64,000 nucleotides of DNA, from contig VZSE01002700.1 in the NCBI GenBank assembly GCA_013398275.1, positions 538,899 to 602,898 of the forward strand, written 5' to 3'. The position numbers and the translations under genes are program-made. The stretch comes from Promerops cafer. Lineage: Eukaryota; Chordata; Aves; Passeriformes; Nectariniidae. Numbering within the stretch: the first letter of the stretch is position 1; the number at the start of each line of letters is the position of its first letter. The notes beneath the pieces were generated by a model. It saw only the letters and a program-made list of their open reading frames with translations. It did not search any database and was not told where the DNA came from. This document shows positions 46,927-59,528 of this stretch, piece after piece.

Positions 46927-48983
46927 AATCATTACCTAGCCCTCTGAAGTCACCAGCTAATACACCTTTGAACTAAGTTTTATTTGGATCTTTAATTGGT
47001 GTTTTGACATGAATGTACTTTGTGTTCTAGTTATTCTTCTTCTGTCAGCTCACCAGTTCTTTAATCAATTTTTTGCTATGAATAGGAGATATTTATCTAT
47101 TATGGTACACTATTCTTTGTGTCCACATTGTATTTGTACCAGAGTTTCTCTTTAAAGAACAGTCTTTAAGAAAAGGAAATTATATAATAATGTACTTTTT
47201 TTAACCAATTTTCTTTCAGATATTAATCTTACTCTCTATGATTCTTCTTATCTCTCCTTTTGTGCTTATTCTCATATTTGTGTCTTCCTGCTCAACTCCT
47301 TTCTGTCTTTTTCATATTCAGTTGCATTTCTAGTACATAAGTCTTTCTAAGTTGAAGCATTGCTTTATTTGTATTTGTTTGTATTTCTGCTTCTCTTTAC
47401 TTGTGTGGTATTTGATCAATATTCTCGTGTGATATTAAACATAGAGTTAAGTAAAGGGTTTTCATTTTTTCTAAGTTGCTGGGTTTATGTAGAAAAAAAA
47501 TGAAAAAAAGCAAAATATTTTACGTAAGGCTGGTCTTTCGAAAGCAGTGTCTGGAGGCCAGGGAGATCAAGATAGTGCTTTGATTGATCAGTCTGCAACA
47601 AATCTAATCAGCCCGTCGCTGTTGGCTAAATTACTGACTTTTGTTACTCAAAGGGAACATCAATGAAAATTGCAGCAATGTTTCTAGCAGTTGGAAGTTA
47701 GAAAATAAGACTATGCTAAAAGAAGAGCTGTTATGCACACCAGGACCAAAAACTCAAAATACCTCCTTTGCTTTATTCTGTACAAAGAATCTGAAATTAT
47801 GACCAATTATAATTCTGCTTAAACTGAGCTTTTTTGTTGCAGCTAAGGAGGATAGGAATAATAGACACCTTCTAGAGCTGATAGTGAGTTTTTAAAAAAT
47901 AATTTATTATCTTTTACTTTTTTCAAGTCATTACTGAGCCCTTCTATTTATTGGAAGATAGCGAGGCCTGTAAATACCTGTTTTGGCTTCTTTCACAGGA
48001 AGGAGAAAGAAGAATGAGGAAATTATATGTGTAATCTACTTGTCTTCCCACAAAGGTGACTGAGAAATAAATAGAAGAGGACTGCAGAGCTATGAGCCTG
48101 TATCAAGGAACTAATGCTACTTTCTACAAAACCTTTGCCAGGAAGAAAGGAGGGTGGACAGGAATGTTAAATATTCTGTGAATGCCCCCATGCTACTGCC
48201 TCATGCACAGAGCTTATTGATACAATCATAGTGTATCTTCAAATTTTAGTGTAACTCCTGTGGATAACAAACCTAGCCTCCTGGCCAGGTCAAACAAAAA
48301 AAAAACAAAACAGCCATCCACAGGCAGGATGGAGCAGCTTCCTGCATGGAGCCCCAATTCAATATGAAAATTCCCCATCAGGTGTGGGTGACATGTCAAT
48401 GATGTCCTCTCCTGATGGCATCTTCCTGACAGTCACAGACTGAGTTAGGGCTCTGAACGGTCCGATAAAACTCATCAGGACCCTGTGTTAAGGTATTTTT
48501 TATTCCTAAATAGGTTACAAACACCTCTGGCTTATTTGTCAATCACCCTACAAGTCTAAGCCTTGTTTCACAGCCTTGTATTATCAGTCTGACAACTGTT
48601 GGTTTCACTCCTGAAGAATGTTGGGGAAGTCAATACACAGAGAAGATTTTATAGAGGAAAAAGTGTAGTTTTCTTTTACTTATTATTTTGCATCCTTTTT
48701 ATTTTATGATTATTGTTGAGATTACTTCAGCGTAGGTAACAAAATTGACGTATATACAGATATGCATAGAAAGAAACACTTGATATTCCTCACATGTAAA
48801 AGTGAATACTCTCTACTCCTGCCATGATTTTATGCAATGTCATGTTCCTACTACCCAATTAAAGACACCCTTGCCAGGCATATTATCTCTATGTGTCAGA
48901 AGCTAGCTTCTGACAAATCGGAATAACTTGACCTGACGGATTTTAAAACACACAGAGAATACTCTCTACAATATTCAAGCTAA

Positions 48984-49130
48984 AGAATCACAGAATCATA
49001 GAAAGGCTTGGACTGGAGGGGACCTTAAACATCATCTATCTCCAAATCCCTTGACCTGGGCAGGGATCTCATCTGACTAGAAGGAGTTGCTCAAGGCCAC
49101 ATCCAACCTGGCCTTGAACATTTCCAGAAG
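48984..49130 (-). mobile_element. CR1 LINE 3' tail
   Basis: AGAATCACAGAATCATAGAA, GGCTTGGACTGGAGGGGACC, CTTGACCTGGGCAGGGATCT and CATCCAACCTGGCCTTGAAC are the minus-strand CR1 3' end in correct order, truncated after about 147 bases. Confidence 0.86.
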
Positions 49131-49559
49131 TAAAATATTTTTATAGGGGACATTTCTGGAGCTCTGAAGTTATTTTAGCAACTAAAATTTCAATTATTGT
49201 GGTCTACAAGGAACAGTAAATAGTAGTATATAGAGTTTGTACTTACATAGATTTATATTCACTTTTTACAATCTCATGGAAAATTTACATCCCACTTAAA
49301 CCCTTAAAAAGTTCAATGTCACTTGAAGTATTCATAAAAACTGGAAGTTTATTTGTACTATTTATTGTAAATGTTTCATTAAAGTTTAGAGATCTCAATG
49401 TGCAAAAAATCAACCAGACATTTAACACATTTTCCTTCAACAATACATAATTCATATTGGTGACTATTGTCTTGAGAAGGCGTTCTTTTTTATTATTTTT
49501 ATTAGGTAAACATTGTGAATATTGTTGCAAATTTTAAATATTGTGGACTTTATTTCCTG
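49131..49559. other. AT-rich sequence, no gene seen
   Basis: Nothing recognised; the 81-codon minus frame 49285-49530 appears to be chance. Confidence 0.5.
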
Positions 49560-50140
49560 TTACTCTGCTCAAATGAGAACCAACAGTGGCTGTCTAACAG
49601 ATGCATGAGGTCACTGCAAGTGGATTTGGGGGAGATAGATAACAACAGACTAGCCAAAAGCTAATTAGAGCAAAACATCCAGCTAACCACAGTGCTGATC
49701 AATGTCCATCTCAAGTCAGGTGTGGAAGAAAGTAACATCTATAATCAGTATGAAAATATGAGCCTCATTATCTTTTTCCATCAATAGTGGACAGACAGCC
49801 CAGAGCCCATTGAGTACTCCTGCACATCCACAGACTGTATGTGAGGATCTCTCCTTGAGTCAGGATGCCTCTGAATATCTGTCCTTGAGGCTAAGAAATT
49901 CCTTGCAACAAGAGATTCTAGGTGATTAACACGTTAAACTTTGAAAGCTAACTGAGATAAAGAATTGATTGTGCATATGTACTCCTTCAGGCAGAAACCC
50001 TTGACTAAATCTGTGTCCAGCTACACCTAAACTCCCTTCTGAGAAGCTTGAAAAGCAAACTGGGTCCTTTCTAAATCTCTTGAATCAACAAAAAGTCTCC
50101 TTGACAGCTTTATCTGACCCTGTCCTCTATGCAGTAAAAA
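49560..50140. other. Unclassified, less AT-rich block, possible old ERV or LTR sequence
   Basis: About 580 bases with near-balanced composition, flanked by strongly AT-rich DNA at both sides. It has few long homopolymers and contains phrases (CAGATGCATGAGGTCACTGC, TGTATGTGAGGATCTCTCCT, TGAGGCTAAGAAATTCC) that look like a dispersed repeat rather than unique DNA. I could not place it in a family and saw no clear termini or target-site duplication. Confidence 0.25.
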
Positions 50141-52480
50141 ATCAAGAGTACATTGAATTTAACTTTGTGAAAACTGTCACATATACTATTAAATTTGTTA
50201 AATCTTTTTTATATCAATAAACAAATTGCTATGTCCCTCTTTCAAGTCAAGTTTTTAATTTCTGTGCTTTTACTAAATTTAATTGTGCATTATTTTCCTA
50301 TATTATAAGCAATGATAAATAATTTGTCTAATGTAAGCTCTTCAAAATATTTGGAAAGTCTCAGTTTTCAAGACAGTATCCACTGGTGTATTTAATTAAA
50401 CTAAAAGATTGCAAAAGTTTATGTCATTTGCAGCCACTAATTTGCTATCACTACCCTTGTTTTTTCGTATTCAAGGTATATGGCAAACAATATATTATAT
50501 CATATCCCAAACTTTTGTGGTATGAGAAGGTAAGCTTTTAGAGTTCTTCAGTAACCACCTGTGTAGAGATTCTTGACTACAAGTGAATCTATAAAACAAG
50601 AGACAAAATTTATTACATTTTTCATAGGTTACACAGTGGCAAGAAATATACAAAAGACTACTTGATTGCATATTATAACACACCTTCTAGTAACTTCTTC
50701 ATGCCAGTGAGACTTAGGTAAAATAAATGCAACAAAAATGATTGAATCAAACTGAATAATTTTTAAAAATTTAAAAAAAAAACCTTTTGATTGTTTGAAT
50801 CTAGATTTTTGTTTAGACTTTAATATTTTTTGAATTTTTTTTTCACTTTCCACTTCAAGATGAGGATTTTCTTTTTCATTCTTCAGTGACTTACAAGGTC
50901 AAAAATGTTATTTTTTTCTATAATAAATTACATGTTTTGTTAATTTTCACACAGTTTTATTTATGCAAGAGAGTTTTATGCATTTCCCATTTGGTAAAAG
51001 GCTGAGAGGAGAGAGGAATTCTGCCTGATTTCCCTGTGTTGGCCACACGTAGCTCCCACAAAAACTTAACGGAAGGATTGCTATCCCTCTAGCAATTGAG
51101 AAAAACACTGGGGAAAATACTTTACTGGCATTGAGTGGAGAAAGAAGAGAGATAAAAAAGTAAGCAGTGAAAATGACAAAGGAAGTTACAAGGCTAGAAA
51201 AGAGCAGGAGACTGGAAAGAAAGAGGAATTAGGAGGAAGCAGGATTTAAAAGCCCCAGCAGAGTAAGAGAAAAATTCTTTTGTAAGGTACACAAAAGAGA
51301 CTGAATAGAGTTTGTTGCCAGTCGGAATCTGTGGATTGGCAGCAAGACTAGGGAGATGGAAAAATTGGACATACTGTCAGGACAGAATTTTTTACAGGCC
51401 ATTGTTTGGTATTCTGCTTCACCCAAATGAGCTTGTCTTTCTGTTTATAAATATTAATTCTTTTAATGTCTTTTTCCCAATATCTAGCTTCAGAGATTAA
51501 AACCTTTCTCTAGTATACTTGAGATGTTTTCTTTAAAGAAGTGGGGCAGACTACTTCACCTCAGAGACATAGCAGACAGTAATTTCCATGCATTATGAAT
51601 ATAATTACTATTCAAGTACTGAAGTTCTGATAATCGTGGGAAGTATTTTTTTACCATAATATAAAATGAGAAAATAAGCAATATCACACTTTCTACATTT
51701 GCTTACTTTTAAAAATGTAGATAGCTTTATTTTGAGCTGAATAATTCTTTTGGAACATGTTAACTAATTTATTTGAATAAAGGCACCATCTATGAAGTGA
51801 TATAGCACCCAATGATACTTTTATTTTCTGTTTGGTTGCTATTCACAAGGTGGTACTTGATTTAAAAATTGGAATTTGTTGTGGATCAAGCTGGTCCACA
51901 GTTTTAATGAATGCCAGTTCATAAGACATTTGCATGATTAAAAAGGATAATTTCTTTGAATAAAAATTGATTTAACCTCAAAGGAGTTGAACATTGCTTC
52001 TTTGGAGTCACTAGAGAGCCTTAAATTAGTTTTTCACTCATCAACAACAAATAATAAAGTTGAGCTATAGAATTTTGTTACACTGTTTACTTATAAACAT
52101 TTAAATTATCTAGAAAACAGCCTTTCTCTGAAACTGTCTCTGACTTTACTGTTTTCTCATTCAGAAACTCAGTCAAATATGAGAACATAGCTCAAGCTGG
52201 CTCATTTGTATCACTCACAAGGAAAAAACAAATTTGGTATTTGTTTTGGGTTTGTTGGATCATTTCTATTTAACATAACTATTTTGTTAAATAATTGAGT
52301 TCATTCAATATACTTGTTGGGGAAAAAAAATCAACACTGCCCTGTCATTCCTCCTAAAAAAAATATCCAATCAAACAAAAATATGACCTCAAGCCAACAA
52401 CAGGTTGATATATCTGGGAGAAAAGTGCAATAGAAAACCAGGATATGCATGCTTTAGAGTATGCATTCTGGTAAATCAGA

Positions 52481-52498
52481 TGTTTGGTTAACCAAACA
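52481..52498. repeat. 18-bp perfect palindrome TGTTTGGTTAACCAAACA
   Basis: Fully self-complementary with GTTAAC at the centre. A second, imperfect GTTTGATAAAC follows within ten bases. Confidence 0.88.
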
Positions 52499-53497
52499 CT
52501 GTTTGATAAACAAAAAAAAAAGCAGTGAAATCATCTCTAGTAAGCTTCTCACAATGTCATTGAAAAGAAAAAACCCCAACAACACAAAATAACCCCTCAC
52601 ACCACTCATTCAGGCTACTATATACCTGGCAGCATACCTTGTGATATGCTAAGAAGGTGATATGCACGTATTATGAATCATTCAATCAAAATTTATAATG
52701 ATTAATTCTTGTAACTTTGCACTGCTAAAGATGGGTCTTGTCAGCCATAATGGGTAAAATGTGTTTCTGGGCCAGTTTTGACATAGCTGGAATTGAAACA
52801 GATTTCTTTTCTTGCATATTTGGTTACAGTCTCCTCACAGCTGTAAATAATAGAACAGGCAAGAGGCTGTCATTCTGCTAACTACTGCTGCTTTCTGTGA
52901 CTGGATAATGCCACATGAAGTAAAACACGGCTTGAAATACATTCTGCTGAAGTGAGGATTACCATGGTTTCCTTCATTGAAATCATTTTGCTCTGCAGGA
53001 AGTAAAGCCTTCCGACAGCTGTCTGTTTCTCAGGAGCTCATGGCCAAAGCCACTTTCTTGTTTCCAGTTTTTTGCTGAAAGTCATGCAACTTCGCAGAAT
53101 AATAAGGCACAGAAGCACATGTCCCTTGACAACTCAGTGTTGTTGTAAACTGTGATTCCCTGGGGAAACCTCAAACACCTGCAACTGCAAATGTCTCCTC
53201 AGAAAGATGTGTATTATGACGAAATCACTCAGTTACAGGACAATCTGTCAAAGATGTATTGAAGATTTTTTATTTGTCTTAATCTTATATAACTTTTTGG
53301 CTGGCATTTTGGTCTCTAGATTTATCATGAAACTTCTGTAGTGTGAGATTTCTTAATTTTTGTGATTTGGTTTATATAACTATTCATTTCTTAGAGCCAC
53401 TAATGGAAGGGCACAGCTACCATTCTCTTAGGCACTGTTTCCTTACATTCCACAGACATACATTCTGCACTGAAGAAATTGTTCTTTCTATTTTTGC

Positions 53498-53518
53498 TTT
53501 TTTTTTTTTTTTTTTTTT
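53498..53518 (+). repeat. T21 homopolymer
   Basis: Uninterrupted T run; no associated retrotransposon recognised. Confidence 0.95.
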
Positions 53519-53867
53519 AAGCATGGAATAAAAGTCTGCAAAGAAGATGTAATTAGAATGCATAGGAAAACAAACAGAACAAAATAAAGACAGACTAATC
53601 CTGTTGCTCTTTTATAAACAGTTAATTAAAAAATTAGGATTGGTACAAAAGGAGAGGCTAGCCCAAATGCTTAAATACATCAGTCAAATGGCTTACTTGG
53701 GAGAAATAGAGAATCAAATTAAAAAACTTTATTGAAGGTTTCAAAATAAGCCATATTCCATTCATTTTTTGATCAAGAAAAAAAAGATTTTTCATTGCTG
53801 ATTAAAGAATTTCGTGCGACATTTATAAAAGTCTTCTCATTTCATCAATGAAATTTCTTGGAAAAAA

Positions 53868-53889
53868 CTTGTCAAACTAATTTGACAAG
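53868..53889. repeat. 9-bp hairpin CTTGTCAAA / TTTGACAAG
   Basis: Arms are separated by CTAA. Perfect pairing. Confidence 0.8.
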
Positions 53890-54004
53890 ATATTTTAACT
53901 TATTATGAGAGACTTGTTTGTATTTCCCTTTCTGACTATAAAATCTGTACTAGATATAATCTCCTAGAGAATGAAGTGCTAGCATATTCTTTTCTCCATG
54001 TGTT

Positions 54005-54022
54005 ACACACACACACAAACAC
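54005..54022 (+). repeat. Short (AC)n microsatellite
   Basis: Alternating AC with one AAAC interruption, followed by a C-rich stretch near 54028-54040. Confidence 0.8.
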
Positions 54023-55001
54023 AAGAACCCCACCCCCCCACACTTAAATGAGTCTTCCAGAATTGACCAACTAAATATATCTCTACAGCTGTAAATTGCC
54101 ACATAGATTGTAAAGCAACACATTTCACTAGAAACCCCACTGATACCAAAATGGGAATTACAGTGCATTCGATTAATATTGTTTGAAAGGAAATGTTCTG
54201 ACAAGCCATGACTTTGTTTTTTTTTAATTTTCTGGAATATAAAGAAAGCTGGTTTTATTTTTTTTCTATCATAAAAACTAAGAAGCAGTTTTAGACTATG
54301 CACATTGTCAGATTTCTTACCTGTTTTTGTTTTTTTTCTAAATAACTGTGCTGACCTCCCTCATTAATGCATTACAATTGAGCTCTGTAACAGTTGTGTT
54401 AAAGTGAAAGTTCTCCAAAGAACCCTCTGGTACAACTCAATTGATTTTCAAGGAAAAGAAAGTCCTCTGAAGTATGTCTCTCCTTTAAAGCTTGAACTGA
54501 GACTAGGAAACATACACTGCCTACTAATCAACAATTTTTTTTGTTTGTTACCCAGGCTCCTCTTGCTACTGAAGATCCCTTTAGAAGAATCTAAGTAATG
54601 TTAAGGCAAGATTGCAAGAAATGCAATTATATAAGAATTTTGAGCAGTAAAATCATGCAAAAAGGACCAAAGCAAACATTACACATAAAAATGCATAATT
54701 ATATACATATTAATCTATACTTTCAACAGCCTGATATTTTCCGTGAGTATGGATAATGTGCAGAAAAATACAGGATTTACCTGAAAGGTAGCACAAGCAA
54801 GGAGTTAATTTGAACACACTGGAGCTGATGATCACTCTCTGACCTGAAGGGAATAATCAGTTGCCTAGTGCATAAATATAATCAATCCACTGGCAAAGAA
54901 GAGTGGGATGAAAACCAATGCTGCCAAGGAAGTGACAAGCGGCAAGAAGAAGATGAAGTGGAGGGTATATTCTACATGGAGAGGAAATTATTCTTCTGGT
55001 A

Positions 55002-55027
55002 CATCAAACTGTTATATCAGTTTGATG
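55002..55027. repeat. Perfect 10-bp hairpin, 6-nt loop
   Basis: CATCAAACTG (55002-55011), loop TTATAT, CAGTTTGATG (55018-55027). Confidence 0.85.
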
Positions 55028-56033
55028 AAAGTGCAGAGTAATTGATTTTAATGATACTGAGTGATTTAAAAGGAGGTTACATGCTTTGACTTAAAAGCTG
55101 CACAACACTGCTACTTTTTAATTTTTCTGAGACTGGTTTGTATCCATTTATATTCCAATGAATTTTTCCACAACTTTGCATACAACAGTATCATGATCCT
55201 TACTAAGGAACATAGGGTGAACTGTGAAGGAGACTTTATAAAAGTAAAGTGTGCACTGTGACATTAATTAGGCAGGGTCAATTTCAAGAAACAGAACAAT
55301 TTATCAAAATTATTTTTCCCTTAATAACTGAGGGCATTATTATCAATATTATAAAAATATAGAGGGATTGGAGCTTCTGATTTTTAATTTGACAGATTTT
55401 CTTTTGTTTATGCATTTTCAGAAAGGGATAAATTTTAAGAGAGTGAAACATCTGAACTGGGCATGCAGGGACAGAATTATCTTTGTGATTGGACTTCACA
55501 AGAAATAAATATTTGTCTGAGTTATCAGAACATTAAAAAATTACAAAAGAATTTTCAAACTCACTTGCTGTTAAGAATTCTCTTTTCTCAAAAAATACTA
55601 AATATTAGTTTGACTTCTCTTACACAGTGCTGCCTTTTGTGTGAGAATCTTAAAATACTTTTCATTTGTATGATCTGATACCTTAACATTCGGAGTTAGA
55701 CTTACCTTAAAAGAAATGTTAAGAAGAAGGGGAAAATTGAATTCAAAGTCTATCTTTATAAATTAAGTCCAGAAGACAGTTCTGTTTCACACAACTTTTT
55801 ATGATAGATTTCTTCATTTTTTTAAAGATTACATAACCATTTCATGTGCCAATATCCTTGAAGCCTTAGGAACAGGCACCACTATTGATGTTGATGTTGT
55901 TATACCACAAAATCATAGATCATTCAGAATGTAAAAATGGATCATTAAATTCAAACTAGGATGGATAAGGAAGGAGATAATTAAACTTTCTACATTTTAA
56001 AAAGCTCAAGGTGACTGGATGTGCCTATTCTAG

Positions 56034-56063
56034 TTTGTTTTTTGTTTGTTTGTTTGTTTTTTT
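56034..56063 (+). repeat. (GTTT)n tract
   Basis: Four to five GTTT units followed by a T run. Confidence 0.8.
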
Positions 56064-57788
56064 GCAACAGGTTCTTTGAAATGGAGAAGTATGAAAAGCT
56101 TTTTTTTATTTCACCAGTAAAATAATCTAAATTGAGCAGAGTAATTCTGGTTTCAAAGCACATCTAAAATATCTGATAAAGGACTACTGCAGAAAAGCAG
56201 AAATCCTAAACGGACCTCTGAGAGTGTCTATGAACATGGAGCACTTGGGCATGTACTTCCAGCTGAACACATGTTAATTCTCCAGTGGAAGAGGGCAGAA
56301 ATTGACTACACAGGGGTTCTTTACAGGCTTAACACCCAATTGAAAGGGATGTCTCCTCCCCCCACAAGTTTTTGAAAGCCACACAAATATATGAAATTTG
56401 AAAATAACAGCTATTACTACTACAATATCTCGAGGAATGTATTGTGGGTTTACTAGGATGTGTTCAATCAACAATTATGGACCAGAAAGTCTTTAAGGAA
56501 TCAAGAAGTTAAGACAAGAAATGAATAAAAAGGTAAGGAAAATTTGCCCTATTGCCAATTTGAACACTATGGGAAACCATTTAGTAGGGTTTTATTTAGC
56601 ATTGATAAAATTATATTGAGAAGCAAATTTTAAATAAAAATCATGAACCATAGAGATTTTAGTAATGTGAAACAGAGCAATATAACTGATAGCATATCTT
56701 CCCTTCTGCAAGCAAACTAGACCTCTTTGTAGCGTGAGTCACTTCGTTGTTACTGCACCAGTTTTGAACACAGCAAGATGTCTTAAAGGTCTAAAATTCT
56801 GTGAAAAAAAGAAAGGTAAAGAAAGTGTGAATTAAGTAAGAGGAAAAGAAGCTAAGAATACCTTTTTTCAGATACAGAAGGAACTATTTGAAATATTGGA
56901 ATGAAACTGCTGCCCAAACCATTCAATACATAGTTGGGTCAGGATAAGGAATAAAACAAATGTTAGAAAATGAGCGCACACTGAATGAGATGATCTGATC
57001 TCAGATCAGACATCAATGAAGAGTGGGATCAATCAACTTCCTGTGTTGCAATTAACCATAGTTACGTACTCTTAGTGTGCCAAATTCCTGTGAGAATTAC
57101 AGTGGCATTCACTGAACTTTCATGGATATGAAATACAAATTATTCTGAGAAAAAGAATCATGACAGGCATCCTTTTTTTTGACTGAAACTGGATGTAGGG
57201 GACTGGAATTCTATGACAGTTCATATACAGTAAGAATAACATAAATTGTGAGTGATCTGAAAGGTACACGTTACCTTGGATTACTTAGTTTTTTTGTATT
57301 ATCTTATTAGATTGCTGTGGATGGAAGGCTAAAAAACAGAGCATTTTAGAAAATAGAAAAATAACAACTTTTTTCCCTTTGGCTAAATGGCTGATCCAAT
57401 AGAAGGAGAACCACAGAAATGTGTCTGATACACAGTTTTTAATAAAATAATTTTTGATGCCTGCAACTCAAATGTATTTTGAGACTGTTCTCTGTGACCA
57501 AATTATCAGTCTTGGATCAGTTATGAAACATTGGTCAAGAAAGGTCAAAAATTACTACAGTTAAATTTGTCTTTGAAATAAAACTTTTTGCCTTTTCAAA
57601 AGTTCAGAAGTGAAAATGAGTCATTGAAAAGATTAATAGTTAGCGTTGGTATGTGTACTAGATTTTACTGGGTCTGAAACTGATACCAAATGGTTGGAAT
57701 GAGTGTATTTCCTTGTATGTAGAAACTTATTGTAATTTTGTAAATCTTCCATTTTATGACATTTTTCAAAACAATCATTTTTTTTTAG

Positions 57789-57857
57789 GTGTAATTTCAC
57801 AAGGAAACTAAGTCCATGAAGAACTCTTCACCTTTCCACTTTTATATTATATTGCAG
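57789..57857 (+). other. Candidate exon, possibly 5' exon with start codon
   Basis: Upstream is a T9 tract ending AG at 57788; downstream is CAG followed by GTAAGTA, a near-ideal vertebrate donor. All three frames across the full 69 bases contain a stop. However, an ATG at 57816 is open for 14 codons to the donor (MKNSSPFHFYIILQ), as in a first coding exon. Its start context is weak (T at -3). Direct joining to the candidate at 63898 would give an immediate stop (TAG), so at least one further exon or a noncoding role would be needed. The acceptor is ordinary; only the donor is impressive. Confidence 0.25.
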
Positions 57858-59054
57858 GTAAGTATAAATAAATGTGTACACACAGATCTCAAACCTGAGT
57901 GTGACTTTTAAGAACATAAATAGACATAAAATTCAATATAGTAATGTATGCAAGCCTCTTAAATAACACCAGAGACAAAAATCAAGACTAATTACACCAA
58001 AAGAAATACAAGACATAACAGAAAAAAATAATGCTAAATAATAGCAAGAATTCATATTTGATCCTTTAATTTGAATGTTAGTATTCCAATAGTTAATGCC
58101 TACTCCTACTTGGATAATCACTGGAAACATTTCTATTTTTATCTTTGTACTGTGATTAGTACAAGAGGATACTGACTATCTTAGAGCTTTTTAGTATTAT
58201 GACCATAAAAGTAAGCAATAACCATCAAAATGAAGAATTATATCCTGCCACCTTTACTCCTGCTGACTAATAGCTACAGTGAATTTTAATATTTTGAGAC
58301 ATAAGAGAAAAAAATCAGTGATTAGCCATATGCAATTCTTCACTGCCAAATTATCTCAGGATTAATTTCCTATTTTTTAAATATACTTTGTAATGGTTTG
58401 CTTGTAAAAAGCACTACATAAAACATAATTTTATTTATCATTAGACAGTGAGACCTTGACAGCACAGAAACACTTTAGAAAATGGAGATGAAACATTAGA
58501 ATTGTAAAGCTAAAGCACATTATGCCATTCTGTGGATGCTGTCATTCAAGTCATGTTTCAACACAGATTGATCTCTTTAGAGGAAGCATTGAGTTACAGG
58601 AAACTGAGACCACTTTATTTCTGAATGAGTATCCAAACAGGAGCAAAAATGCACTTATCTTCTCTACTTAAGCCAAATGGTCTTAATTTTTCAGAAAGTT
58701 TCCATTTAGAGCCACCTTAAAGGATTTACAGAAAAGCTTTAAGAACTATTGTGAGCATCACAGAACTATGGAAAAGAGCTCAAGTGTTTGTTTGGGAGGG
58801 TTCTGGTGCGTTTTTTTGGTGTTTGTTTGTTTGTTTAGGAGGGGTGTTCTTATTTTTTTGTTTTTTTGGTTGGTTTATATTTAAAAATTTGCTTTAGAAA
58901 TTGGAATGTCAGTTTGCAGTAATTCCAAACAGGATGTGAATATTATTTCATACTCTTAAAATTTATGGATAGGTTCATGGTTCATGATGTTACTAGGTAA
59001 TTAATATACAACTTTGTTGAGTTTCCCAGAAAATGTGTCCAACATTGGCACTTA
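57858..59054. other. AT-rich sequence, no gene seen
   Basis: Ends with a G/T-rich low-complexity stretch (58784-58877). No transposon recognised before the CR1 pair. Confidence 0.5.
58784..58877 (+). repeat. G/T-rich low-complexity stretch
   Basis: GTTTGTTT units with GGGAGGG and GGAGGGG interruptions. Confidence 0.75.
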
Positions 59055-59528
59055 ATCACAGAATCTCAGAATCAAAGAACAGTCTGGGTTGGAAGGAGAC
59101 TTCAAGGGTCATCTAGTCCAACCTTTTATGGAAAAAGCACTAGAAAAGATGGCCCAACACCCTCTCCAGCTGAATCTGTAAAGTGATCAAATGGAATGAT
59201 CACTTCCCAGGGGAGATTATTCCAATGGCTAATTTATCTTTTAAAGAATTGTCCTCTTCTATCTTATCAGAATCTACCTGGGAGTAATTTGTACCCATTG
59301 TCCTTCATCTTTTCCATGTGTCTCCTTTTAAAAAAGGGAATCTTCTTCCCCTTTGCAGCCACTCTTTAAATGCTGGAAGATCATGACAACGTCTTACCTC
59401 AGCCTTCTTTTATCAGGGTGGAAAAAGCCCAGTTCCCTCAGCCTTTCTTATGCCAGGCTTCCAAGTCCTTAAATGGTCTTTGTGGCTCTTCTCTTATCCT
59501 TGCCAGCCTCCCCACATCTTTGTTTAGT
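59055..59528 (-). mobile_element. CR1 LINE 3' fragment, first of a head-to-tail pair
   Basis: Minus-strand CR1: AATCACAGAATCTCAGAATC, CAGTCTGGGTTGGAAGGAGA, GGTCATCTAGTCCAACCTTT, GGGGAGATTATTCCAATGGC, TAATTTGTACCCATTGTCCT, CTTTGCAGCCACTCTTTAAA, AAAAAGCCCAGTTCCCTCAG, AGGCTTCCAAGTCCTTAAAT. This belongs to a CR1 subfamily different from its neighbour. It is 5'-truncated exactly where the next CR1 3' end begins. Confidence 0.85.

Larger units (their letters stand above)
44639..48983. other. AT-rich stretch with several simple repeats, no gene confirmed
   Basis: Contains a perfect hairpin (45272-45297), a GTTTT-rich tract (46303-46338), the CTAT-type microsatellite (46534-46680) and a G/T-rich stretch (46833-46926). 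The 83-codon plus frame at 45343-45594 is unusually polar and little biased but lacks recognisable homology or splice context. A CpG-containing non-repetitive patch at about 47555-47660 may be conserved noncoding DNA. Confidence 0.45.
50141..57788. other. Long AT-rich stretch, no gene confirmed
   Basis: 7.6 kb without a firm transposon. Contains an 18-bp perfect palindrome (52481-52498), a T21 run (53498-53518), a short AC repeat (54005-54022), hairpins at 53868-53889 and 55002-55027, and a GTTT-rich tract (56034-56063). At about 55905-55965 there may be a very decayed CR1 3' end (AAAATCATAGATCATTCAGA). Patches at 52860-53110 and 56190-56480 are less AT-biased but not identified. The minus frame 53950-54303 (117 codons) is AT/low-complexity derived. 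Confidence 0.45.

Noticed and set aside
53950..54303. 117-codon minus-strand frame
   Set aside because: Includes the translated AC repeat (CVCVCV) and A/T runs; no domain seen.
55905..55965. Possible CR1 3' tail (AAAATCATAGATCATTCAGA)
   Set aside because: Only about 20 bases match convincingly; too short and diverged to list as a separate element.
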